DNA of 8,909 nucleotides from Desulfobacterales bacterium (lineage in GTDB: Bacteria; Desulfobacterota; Desulfobacteria; Desulfobacterales; QNYZ01): the NCBI GenBank assembly GCA_029938515.1, contig JAOZUU010000081.1, positions 1 to 8,909 of the forward strand, written 5' to 3'. Both the position numbers and the translations under genes were made by a program. Positions 1 through 6,400 of this stretch are shown in pieces (position 1 is the stretch's first letter; each line of letters starts with the position of its first letter). The notes under the pieces were generated by a model, which saw nothing but the letters and a program-made list of their open reading frames with translations, did no database searches and was not told the DNA's origin.

Positions 1-143
1 GCCACCAGGTCATCCCGTCAAACGATCCGAAGGAAGGCGCCGTCGGCAGTATTTTGCAGTGGCAGGACGGCAAAAGGGTCGTGGTCTATCCCAAGAGTAT
101 CGCCAAGGGAGAGATTCTACTCCCGCCCTGGATGAACAAATAA
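1..143 (+). CDS. C-terminal end of a Liv-type ABC transporter substrate-binding protein (partial)
   Basis: Reading from base 3, 46 codons run to a TAA at 141-143, and the gene starts before the window. The visible tail contains GSILQWQDGKRVVVYP followed by an IAKGEILLPPWMNK ending. This is the usual C-terminus of periplasmic-binding-protein type 1 (LivJ/LivK-like, Peripla_BP_6) receptors: a strand with a Q-W-x-x-G-K core, a V-V-Y-P motif and a terminal P-P-W. In this family the protein captures the solute in the periplasm and delivers it to the LivHM permease. The permease and ATPase genes that follow on the same strand support this. Ligand-contacting residues lie outside the window, so the solute cannot be deduced. 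Confidence 0.85.
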   Translation, partial: HQVIPSNDPKEGAVGSILQWQDGKRVVVYPKSIAKGEILLPPWMNK

Positions 144-148
144 TGTCG

Positions 149-232
149 GATTCAAAATTAAAATTAAGGAATTGAGGGATTATGGGAAAAACCTTCAATT
201 CCTTAATTCTTAAATCGCTTAATCCCTGAATC
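149..232. repeat. Inverted repeat made of degenerate 8-9-mers between the binding-protein gene and livH
   Basis: A perfect 14-bp inverted repeat pairs 162-175 (AATTAAGGAATTGA) with 195-208 (TCAATTCCTTAATT) around a 19-nt loop. An outer pair, GATTCA at 149-154 and TGAATC at 227-232, can close a larger structure. GGGATTA at 176-182 can pair alternatively with TAATCCC at 220-226. Each arm reads as a run of related units: AATTAAGG, AATTGAGGG, ATTATGGG on the left, and CCTTCAATT, CCTTAATT, CGCTTAAT, CCCTGAAT on the right. No T-run follows the stem, so it is not a typical intrinsic terminator. It could act as an RNA stem that stabilises the binding-protein message relative to livHMGF, or it could be a mobile intergenic repeat. 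Confidence 0.8.
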
Positions 233-239
233 GAATATC

Positions 240-1106
240 ATGGAAATTCTGATCTATGGAACAATCAACAGCGTGGCGCTGGCCCTTTACGCCCTGGGAT
301 TCGCCCTGGTATACGGCATCAGCCGCCTTCCCAATTTCGCCCACGGCGCCCTTTACGTCCTCAGTGGTTTCATTGCCTGGAGCGCCATAAATACGCTGGG
401 ACTCAACTATCCGCTCAGCATCCTGCTGACGATGGTCGTCATGGCTGTCATCGGGGCCCTAATTTACTATCTCTTCCTGATCCGCGTCAGGGGCATGGAG
501 ATCTCGGAGATCATCGCCTCCTATGCCATCGCCCTGGCCATATTGGAAGGCCTGAGATGGGGAGGGTTCAGGGGAATGACCTACACCCTGCCGGCATTCA
601 TTGAAGGCAGTACGGCCATTGCCGGCATCTCGGTGGACTACCAGCGGCTGTTAGTGGTGGGTTTCGGTGCCGTCCTGGTGATTTTTCTATGGCTGTTTAC
701 CCACTATACCCGGATCGGGCTTGCCTTGCGGGGGATGGCGCAGGACGAGCGGGCGGCGCTGATGCTGGGAATCGACTCGGACATCATGGCGGTGGTGGCC
801 ATGGGCCTCGGATCCATGCTGGCGGCCTTTGCCGCCATCCTGCTGCTGCCGCTGGGCAACATCGTGGTGGAATCCGGTTACAACGTGCTGATCCTTGCCA
901 TTGCCGTCTGTATCGTGGGAGGTATCGGCAGTTGGATCGGCGCGGTACTGGCTGCCTTTCTGATCGGATTCGCGCAGATTCTGACAGTGGTGTACCTGGG
1001 TTCACATTACCAGATGATGGTAGCGCTGCTGGCCATCATCCTGACGCTCATTATCAAACCGTCGGGACTTTTCGGTCAACAGAAAGAACTGGAGGAACGG
1101 GTTTGA
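240..1106 (+). CDS. livH: Branched-chain amino acid-type ABC transporter permease LivH
   Basis: This 288-residue, highly hydrophobic inner-membrane protein is one half of the translocation channel of a HAAT-family importer. Family hallmarks are visible. The N-terminal helix reads ALYALGFALVYGISRLPNFAHG, with the NFAHG signature at 32-36. The cytoplasmic coupling loop RIGLALRGMAQDERAALMLGID lies at about 158-179 and contacts the ATPases. A late IVGGIGSWIGAVLAAFLIG helix covers about 225-243, and a K-P-x-G-L-F-G motif sits near the end. Length and start match the family. The ATG has no clear Shine-Dalgarno sequence and lies 8 nt after the intergenic hairpin, so its translation may be weak or depend on RNA structure. 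The end overlaps livM. The transported solute cannot be told from the permease. Confidence 0.93.
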   Translation: MEILIYGTINSVALALYALGFALVYGISRLPNFAHGALYVLSGFIAWSAINTLGLNYPLSILLTMVVMAVIGALIYYLFLIRVRGMEISEIIASYAIALAILEGLRWGGFRGMTYTLPAFIEGSTAIAGISVDYQRLLVVGFGAVLVIFLWLFTHYTRIGLALRGMAQDERAALMLGIDSDIMAVVAMGLGSMLAAFAAILLLPLGNIVVESGYNVLILAIAVCIVGGIGSWIGAVLAAFLIGFAQILTVVYLGSHYQMMVALLAIILTLIIKPSGLFGQQKELEERV

Positions 1107-2122
1107 ACACGGCCGCACAGCAACGTCGAAAGGAGAGAATCGACAGGGGAATCAAGGTTCGCACCGATGGGCTTTACGCCCTGATGTCCTGGCGGGAACT
1201 GGCTTATCTGATAGCTCCCCGGTCGATTCTCATTGTGGGCCTGCTCATTTTGCCCCTCGTAATGCCCGGCAGGTACTGGCCGCGGGTGATTTCCATTGCC
1301 TGCATCTACGCTCTGGTTGCCATGAGTTTCGATTTTCTGGCCCACTATGTGGGGCTGGTATCCCTTGGGGGGGCGTTTTTCGTGGGCATCGGCAGTTACC
1401 TGTCCGCGATCCTCAACACCAGCCTGGGGCTTCCCCCCCTTATTGCGGTTCCTGTCGCCACCCTGGCCGGGGGAGCTTTTTGTACGCTGGTGCTGCTGCC
1501 ATGTCTGCCGCTCAGGGGCGTCTATTTCGCCATTGTTACCCTTATGTATCCCTTATTCATGGCCCGGCTTATCGAAGCGCTGGACATTGTCGGCGGGACG
1601 GACGGCATCATGGGAATTGACAGCTTTCCCAGTGCCTGGATAGAGCAGTACGGGGTGATTGTCATGGTGCTGATTTTTCTTTTTGGTCTTCGTCGGCTGG
1701 TCAACACGGATTTTGGGCTGGTGCTGCGCGCGGTCAAGGACAACGATCAGGCCGTCAAGGCATCGGGGATGAACATCACCCGTTACAAGGCCCTGGCCGT
1801 GTTCATCGCATCGGCCACGGGTTGTCTGGCAGGCGCCTGCCTGGCCCACATCTACATGTGGACGGGAATTTCCACCTTTGCCCTGGATTTTTCGATACTG
1901 CCCATCGCCGCAACAGTCATCGGCGGCAGCGGCACCCTGGTAGGACCCGTACTGGGCTGTCTGATTCTGGTACCGGTTTCTGAACTGCTGAGGGATTTCG
2001 GCACCCTTCGTATCGTGTTTTATTCCCTGATACTGTTGGCCTTTGTCGTATTTCGCAGTGACGGACTGATGGCCTACGGCCAGCGGAAGTATGATCAGTT
2101 TGAAAGGTGGACCAAAATATGA
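1103..2122 (+). CDS. livM: Branched-chain amino acid-type ABC transporter permease LivM (TTG start)
   Basis: This 339-residue multi-pass membrane protein is the second channel subunit. I chose the TTG at 1103: it sits in a TTGA overlap with the livH stop and has GGAGG at 1091-1095, seven bases upstream. The frame stays open much further upstream, but that part only shadows livH. An ATG at 1184 is possible but would drop a 27-residue basic N-terminus (KVRTDGLYAL, then SWRELAYLIAPR) of a kind common in LivM proteins. Family motifs include YVGLVSLGGAFFVGIGSY, the coupling loop LRAVKDNDQAVKASGMNITRYK and IGGSGTLVGPVLG near the C-terminus. The C-terminus FERWTKI ends in an ATGA overlap with livG. 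Confidence 0.92.
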   Translation: MNTAAQQRRKERIDRGIKVRTDGLYALMSWRELAYLIAPRSILIVGLLILPLVMPGRYWPRVISIACIYALVAMSFDFLAHYVGLVSLGGAFFVGIGSYLSAILNTSLGLPPLIAVPVATLAGGAFCTLVLLPCLPLRGVYFAIVTLMYPLFMARLIEALDIVGGTDGIMGIDSFPSAWIEQYGVIVMVLIFLFGLRRLVNTDFGLVLRAVKDNDQAVKASGMNITRYKALAVFIASATGCLAGACLAHIYMWTGISTFALDFSILPIAATVIGGSGTLVGPVLGCLILVPVSELLRDFGTLRIVFYSLILLAFVVFRSDGLMAYGQRKYDQFERWTKI

Positions 2123-2907
2123 CGGGAGAACCGATTCTGCAGATCAAAGAGGTAACCAAGACCTTCGGCGGCATCATCGCCCTCAACCGGGTCAGTTTTG
2201 AAGTCAACCGCGGGGAAATTCTGGGCATCATCGGTCCCAACGGATCCGGCAAGACCACCATCGTCAACTGCATTACCGGTTTTATCAAGGCAACATCCGG
2301 CCATGTTTATTTCCATGGTAAAGAGATTACCGGCAAACCGCCTCACAAGATCGCTGATTTAGGTGTCACCCGGACGTTCCAGATCATGCGGCCCTACTAC
2401 AGCCTGCCGGCTTATAAAAATCTGGTAATTCCGCTGTGTTCCCCCAGGGCCCGACGAACAGGGGGATGGCGCGGCGGCGGGCGCCTGGGAGACCGGAATA
2501 CGGTCAGCATTGATATCATGGAGGAGATCGGATTCGAGCGGGATTCCTATGTCCCCTACAAGACCACTTCAACCCTGCCCACTGGTTATCTGAAACGCCT
2601 GGAGTTGGCCCGTTGCCTGGCACTGAAACCGGAGATGATCATCTGCGATGAAGTGTTCTCCGGGCTAAGTATGAGTGAAATCGCCAGCATGGTGCCCCTG
2701 ATCGAGCGGCTTCAGATGGACGGGATCACGTTGATCATGATTGAACACAGGCTTCGGGAGCTGTTTCAGGTGTCCAACAGAATTATGGTCCTCAATTTCG
2801 GGGAAAAGCTCGTGGAAGGGAGTGCCGAAGAGGTGATGGCCGACCCCAGGGTAAAGGAGGCTTATTTCGGGTCGGAGGATATTGAGGAGGTGATGAGCCA
2901 TGCTTGA
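2119..2907 (+). CDS. livG: ABC transporter ATP-binding protein LivG with divergent signature motif
   Basis: This 262-residue cytoplasmic ATPase powers the importer with LivF. The ATG at 2119 lies in an ATGA overlap with the livM stop and has AAAGGTGG at 2103-2110. An in-frame GTG at 2107 is less likely because it lies inside that ribosome binding site. Walker A is GPNGSGKTT (39-47), the Q-loop is TRTFQ (84-88), Walker B ends IICDE (174-178) and the switch histidine is H210 in MIEH. The usual LSxGQ signature is replaced by LPTGY (153-157), although the following KRLELARCLA helix is normal. A Pro after the catalytic Glu is replaced by Val (DEVFSGLS). The insert SPRARRTGGWRGGGRLGDRN (108-127) is rich in Arg and Gly. 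The C-terminal VKEAYFG motif is typical of LivG/LivF. Confidence 0.92.
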   Translation: MTGEPILQIKEVTKTFGGIIALNRVSFEVNRGEILGIIGPNGSGKTTIVNCITGFIKATSGHVYFHGKEITGKPPHKIADLGVTRTFQIMRPYYSLPAYKNLVIPLCSPRARRTGGWRGGGRLGDRNTVSIDIMEEIGFERDSYVPYKTTSTLPTGYLKRLELARCLALKPEMIICDEVFSGLSMSEIASMVPLIERLQMDGITLIMIEHRLRELFQVSNRIMVLNFGEKLVEGSAEEVMADPRVKEAYFGSEDIEEVMSHA

Positions 2908-3646
2908 GGCCGCCGACCTGATGGTCTTCTACGAAAATATGCTGGCTCTCAATAACGTCAGCATCCGATGCGGCAAGAACCAGATTGTCGGAGTGTTCGG
3001 CGCCAACAGCGCCGGAAAATCCACCCTCATGTATGCACTCTCCGGCATCATGCTCGATATCCGCAAAAAAGAAGCAATGGCCGGAGGCGAACGCATCACC
3101 CTGACCGGCAGCATCCGCTATCTGGGCCGGGAAATCAGTACGATAAAGCCCAGCCGCCGGGCCAAAATGGGCATTGTCCTTTGCCCGGAACGCCGCCGGA
3201 TTTTCAAGGAAAGCACGGTGCTTGAAAACCTTAAAATCGGTGGTTATCTGGCCAGCGCCGCCCAGGCTGCGGAGACCCTGGCGTATGTCTTCAAGATGTT
3301 TCCGGCCCTTTCCAAGCTGAAGAACCGGCTGGGAGGATTTCTAAGCGGCGGCGAACAGCAGATGCTGGCCATCGGCCGGGCGCTCATGGCCCAACCGAAA
3401 CTTCTGCTTTTGGACGAGCCCCTGCTGGGCTTAAGCCCGCTGATGCAGGCCACGCTCATGCGTGCAACACGGGAAATCCGGAATGAACGCAAGATTTCCA
3501 TCATCATTACCGAACAGTACGCTCGCCCGGTTCTGCCCATCGTCGATCACGCCTTTATCCTCGAAAACGGTTCGGCGGTCATGGAAGGCTCCCGGGAAGA
3601 ACTGATGGACAACCCCGACATCCGCGCGGCCTATTTCGGTGTGTGA
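2900..3646 (+). CDS. livF: ABC transporter ATP-binding protein LivF
   Basis: This 248-residue ATPase is the partner of LivG. The ATG at 2900 overlaps the livG 3' end by 8 nt and is preceded by GAGGAGG at 2884-2890, which suggests translational coupling. Visible motifs are Walker A GANSAGKS (34-41), a LivF-type P-E-R-R-R-I-F segment (96-102), a canonical LSGGE signature (148-152) and Walker B LLLLDEP (168-174). The switch position is Gln (TEQ, Q206), which is usual in LivF. The terminal NPDIRAAYFGV is typical of the family. The stretch between Walker A and the P-E-R motif (about 52-80) is somewhat longer than usual. The stop is followed by a 58-nt gap before the CoA ligase. Confidence 0.93.
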   Translation: MLEAADLMVFYENMLALNNVSIRCGKNQIVGVFGANSAGKSTLMYALSGIMLDIRKKEAMAGGERITLTGSIRYLGREISTIKPSRRAKMGIVLCPERRRIFKESTVLENLKIGGYLASAAQAAETLAYVFKMFPALSKLKNRLGGFLSGGEQQMLAIGRALMAQPKLLLLDEPLLGLSPLMQATLMRATREIRNERKISIIITEQYARPVLPIVDHAFILENGSAVMEGSREELMDNPDIRAAYFGV

Positions 3647-3704
3647 TACCGGCGCCAGACCCCGAGAGGGTTTAGCGATGATTATTACAGGAGTCTGACC
3701 TTAC

Positions 3705-5384
3705 ATGCAAACCGCCATCGATCCACTGGATACCGAACTGACATTTACCCGGTTTGACCGGATGAGCGAGACATACCCGGAGCGGCCGGCCGTCATCTAT
3801 CTTGGGGAACGGTTTTCCTATCGGCGTTTACGGGAACTGAGCGAACGGTTTGCCGGCGCCCTTCTCGATATGGGTCTTGGCAAAGGGAATCGGGTGATGC
3901 TCTACATTGCCAATTCCGTCCAATGGGTGATTGCCTTCTTAGGGGTTCAGAAAATCGGCGCGGTGATCGTCCCGGTAGCGCCCATCTACACCTCTCACGA
4001 AGTTGTCTATATGATCAAGGATGCCGAAGTGGATACGGTCATCTGTGCGGACACCAATTTCTGCTACGTCAAGCAGGCGCTGATCGAAACCGGTTTAAAA
4101 AGGGTGATTGTGACAAACCTTACCGATTTACTGCCGCCCTGGAAGCGGTATCTCGGTGTTCTCTTCGACAGGATCCCGACGGGGAAAGTGGATTTCGATG
4201 ACAAAGTGTACCGGTTCAAAGCCCTGCTCAAGCACCCCCCCCTGGACAAAAAAATTGAAATCAATCCCTGGAAAGACCTTTCCTATATCCTCTATACCGG
4301 AGGGACCACCGGATTTCCGAAAGGTGTGCCGGGTACCCACATCGGCATGACATCCTATGTCAACGACGTCACCGAAGATGTCGCCGACACCCATCTTTCT
4401 GAAGACGGGGATACCTATATCGCCATCAATCCGCTGTTTCACATTATGGCGCTGGGCCTTTTCATGGCGGTAGGGTTAAACCGGGGAAATGCCACGCTGC
4501 TCATGCCGGTTCCGCATGTTGATGCCATTCTGGAAACCATCGGCCGGTACAGGGTTCGATGGATGCTAGGTGTCCCGGCCCTTTACCGGATGATCCTGGA
4601 AAATGACAGACTCGACCGTTATAATTTGAGCTCCCTGACCTATTGTTACTGCGGTGGAGATGTCCTTCCCGAGGAAGTCAAAGAGCGCTGGCGGCTGCGA
4701 TGCGGCACACCGATATACCAGGTATACGGGTCCACCGAGGTCGGACATGTGACTTACAGCAAAATCGGGGTCGAACCCAGTCCGCGGGCCATCGGCTTTC
4801 CCCTGAAAAGCAGGGAGTGCCGGGTGGTCGATCCGGAGACCCTTAAACCCGTCGAGCGAGGTGACAGCGGGGAATTGCTGGTCACATCCCCCTATATGCA
4901 GAAGACCTATTTCAACAAACCCGAAGAGACCCGGAAAACTTATATCGAGATTGATGGAAAAACCTGGTGCCGCATGGGCGATTTCGTCCGTGAGCTGGAT
5001 ACCGGCGAACTTATCTACGTGGAAAGATCCGCCGACATCATCAAGCATAAAGCCTACAGGGTGTCGGCATCCGAGGTGGAAGCCGTCCTTCAGGATCATC
5101 CCACGGTCATCGGCGCCTGCGTGGTGGGGATTCCCGACCCCAGGGTAGGCGAACGGATCAAGGCGATCGTGGTGTTGAAAGAGGACGCCCGGGGGGTCGG
5201 CGGTGCGGAACTGACGACATTCTGCCGGGAGAGACTGGCGCCCTATAAAGTACCTTCCTACATCGAATTCAGGGACATGCTGCCCAAGTCCAAAGTCGGC
5301 AAACTGCTGAGAAGGGAGGTCAGGGACGACGAGGTGCGCCGGATTTCGAAGGGCAAAACATCGTTTAAAGCAAAAGGAGCGTAA
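3705..5384 (+). CDS. AMP-forming acyl-CoA synthetase/ligase (ANL superfamily)
   Basis: This 559-residue enzyme activates a carboxylate with ATP to an acyl-adenylate and then forms the CoA thioester. The phosphate loop is YTGGTTGFPKGV (197-208). Motif A5 is VYGSTEVGH (340-348), the ribose-binding Asp is in CRMGDF (D426), the A8 hinge region is RSADIIKHKAYRVSASEVEA (441-460), and the A10 lysine is K533 in PKSKVGKLLRR. Length is normal for single-domain ligases. In A8 the usually invariant Gly is Ala450 (HKAYRV), and the usual Pro before the E-V-E motif is also changed (SASEVE). The start has AGGAG at 3689-3693, 11 nt upstream. The position directly after livF suggests that its substrate is what the transporter imports, perhaps an aromatic, fatty or other organic acid. 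Acyl specificity cannot be assigned from sequence alone. Confidence 0.9.
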   Translation: MQTAIDPLDTELTFTRFDRMSETYPERPAVIYLGERFSYRRLRELSERFAGALLDMGLGKGNRVMLYIANSVQWVIAFLGVQKIGAVIVPVAPIYTSHEVVYMIKDAEVDTVICADTNFCYVKQALIETGLKRVIVTNLTDLLPPWKRYLGVLFDRIPTGKVDFDDKVYRFKALLKHPPLDKKIEINPWKDLSYILYTGGTTGFPKGVPGTHIGMTSYVNDVTEDVADTHLSEDGDTYIAINPLFHIMALGLFMAVGLNRGNATLLMPVPHVDAILETIGRYRVRWMLGVPALYRMILENDRLDRYNLSSLTYCYCGGDVLPEEVKERWRLRCGTPIYQVYGSTEVGHVTYSKIGVEPSPRAIGFPLKSRECRVVDPETLKPVERGDSGELLVTSPYMQKTYFNKPEETRKTYIEIDGKTWCRMGDFVRELDTGELIYVERSADIIKHKAYRVSASEVEAVLQDHPTVIGACVVGIPDPRVGERIKAIVVLKEDARGVGGAELTTFCRERLAPYKVPSYIEFRDMLPKSKVGKLLRREVRDDEVRRISKGKTSFKAKGA

Positions 5385-5385
5385 C

Positions 5386-5907
5386 ATGGCTGACAGCATT
5401 TTGAACGGCAAGCGGGTGCTGGCCGTAGACGATGAAGCCGATGTGCTCGACACCCTGGAAGATCTCCTTGATGACTATGACGGTCTGGTCCTGGACACGG
5501 CCAAGGACTACGATACCGGCTACCATCTGCTCCGGTCATGGACATATGATGCCGTTATTCTGGATATCATGGGCGTGCGGGGATATGATCTTCTCAATGC
5601 CGCGGTTCATCTGGGATTTCCAACGGTGATGCTCACTGCCCACGCGTTTTCAGCAGAAGACCTGAAACGCTCCATCAAACTGGGCGCTCATGCTTACATC
5701 CCCAAAGAAAAGATGGCGGACCTTCCGGAATTTCTCGAAGATGTTTTGACCCTTGGGCACCGATCCAATTTGAAGCAGATGTTCCTGCGACTGGGAGGGA
5801 TGTTCAATAAAAAATTCGGCTCCCGGTGGATGGAAAGTGAGCAGGCGTTTTGGGACCGGGTGACTTCCGGCAGCTATGAACCCATGCCGGTTATTTTAAA
5901 AAAATAA
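5386..5907 (+). CDS. Receiver-only response regulator
   Basis: This 173-residue cytoplasmic protein has one CheY-like receiver domain (about 8-125). The acidic pair is D15-D16 in LAVDDE, the phosphoacceptor is D60 in VILDIMG, the switch Thr is T84 in MLTAH, and the conserved Lys is K107 in YIPKEK. No DNA-binding or enzymatic output domain follows. The last 45 or so residues form a tail with K-K-F-G-S-R-W and QAFWDRV segments that I do not recognise. The ATG lies 1 nt after the ligase stop, with AAAGGAG at 5373-5379, so it is very probably cotranslated with the ligase. It may pass a signal by protein contact, possibly to a histidine kinase encoded elsewhere. No kinase gene is in the window. 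Confidence 0.88.
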   Translation: MADSILNGKRVLAVDDEADVLDTLEDLLDDYDGLVLDTAKDYDTGYHLLRSWTYDAVILDIMGVRGYDLLNAAVHLGFPTVMLTAHAFSAEDLKRSIKLGAHAYIPKEKMADLPEFLEDVLTLGHRSNLKQMFLRLGGMFNKKFGSRWMESEQAFWDRVTSGSYEPMPVILKK

Positions 5908-5958
5908 AGGTGTCATTTTTAGATTGGCAAATTAGTATATTTCGCGAAGCGATGAATC

Positions 5959-5987
5959 TTTTATTCGGCTGAGTCAGCCGAATAAAA
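5959..5987. repeat. 29-nt perfect palindrome downstream of the response regulator
   Basis: TTTTATTCGGCTGA at 5959-5972 and its exact reverse complement TCAGCCGAATAAAA at 5974-5987 flank a single G. It starts 51 nt after the response-regulator stop. As RNA it forms a long stem with a tiny loop on either strand. The base of the stem is U:A-rich, but no separate T-run follows on either strand, so a standard intrinsic terminator is not clearly supported. It may still mark the operon end, be a protein-binding palindrome, or belong to a dispersed repeat. Confidence 0.8.
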
Positions 5988-5988
5988 C

Positions 5989-6018
5989 GTCTGTGCAAGT
6001 CTGTGTGAGTCTGTGGCT
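5989..6018. repeat. Three tandem degenerate 10-mers (GTCTGTG core)
   Basis: GTCTGTGCAA, GTCTGTGTGA and GTCTGTGGCT follow each other without a gap, two bases after the 29-nt palindrome. The shared core is GTCTGTG with a period of 10, about one helical turn. The array resembles short dispersed intergenic repeats more than coding DNA. A loosely related pair in the opposite sense (ACGGACA twice, also ten bases apart) lies just before the next gene at 6360-6376. Confidence 0.7.
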
Positions 6019-6400
6019 AATAATTTATTTCGAGAACCCCTCTACAAGTAATGGTCTCCCGGATCGAGCCTATCACAGGCTCCATCGGAATGACGTTTCA
6101 AAGAGATTTCCGACTTTTTTCTAAACCATCAAGGCTTGAACCCCAACCAAATTCGATTAAAAATAACTGCCTGATTCTCACTTTAGATCCTCACTTTAAT
6201 AAAATTCCAGGGGTAAAACATTTCCAATAATGATTGTGTGGCCAGCATTAAAATTAAGCCGTGCGAATAAGGGAAACACACGGGTGTCTGGCTGTTCCCT
6301 TCAGGCGAAAAAGTATTTAGCCACTGACCCATTCTGCATAATGCCCCCTTGAGGAGTACACGGACAAATACGGACAGACCGAATCTTAGAGGAGGAAGTG

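Larger units (their letters stand above)
5908..6400. other. Gene-free intergenic region with several small repeats
   Basis: About 490 nt separate the response regulator from the DoeA-like gene, and no open frame here looks like a gene. The region is more AT-rich than its flanks. It contains a 29-nt palindrome, tandem 10-mers, a small hairpin (GAGCCT at 6066-6071 with AGGCTC at 6077-6082) close to a GGAATGACG string at 6087-6095, a 9-nt direct repeat CTCACTTTA (6177-6185 and 6190-6198), and ACGGACA twice ten bases apart (6360-6366, 6370-6376). The promoter of the downstream gene should lie here, but I could not identify a convincing -35/-10 pair or sigma-54 site. Confidence 0.7.

Noticed and set aside
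689..1102. Long N-terminal extension of the livM frame starting at 689
   Set aside because: It overlaps livH in another frame, its translation is low-complexity and Gly/Arg/Ala-rich, and a TTG with a good ribosome binding site at 1103 gives a normal LivM length.
4566..5453. 295-codon open frame on the minus strand
   Set aside because: It is antisense to the CoA ligase, which has every expected motif. The antisense translation shows no recognisable domain and is a by-product of GC-rich codon use.
5959..5987. Rho-independent terminator
   Set aside because: The stem is strong, but no U-run follows it on either strand; the terminal U and A bases belong to the stem itself.
5989..6018. CRISPR array
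   Set aside because: Units are only 10 nt, contiguous and degenerate, with no spacers and no cas genes.
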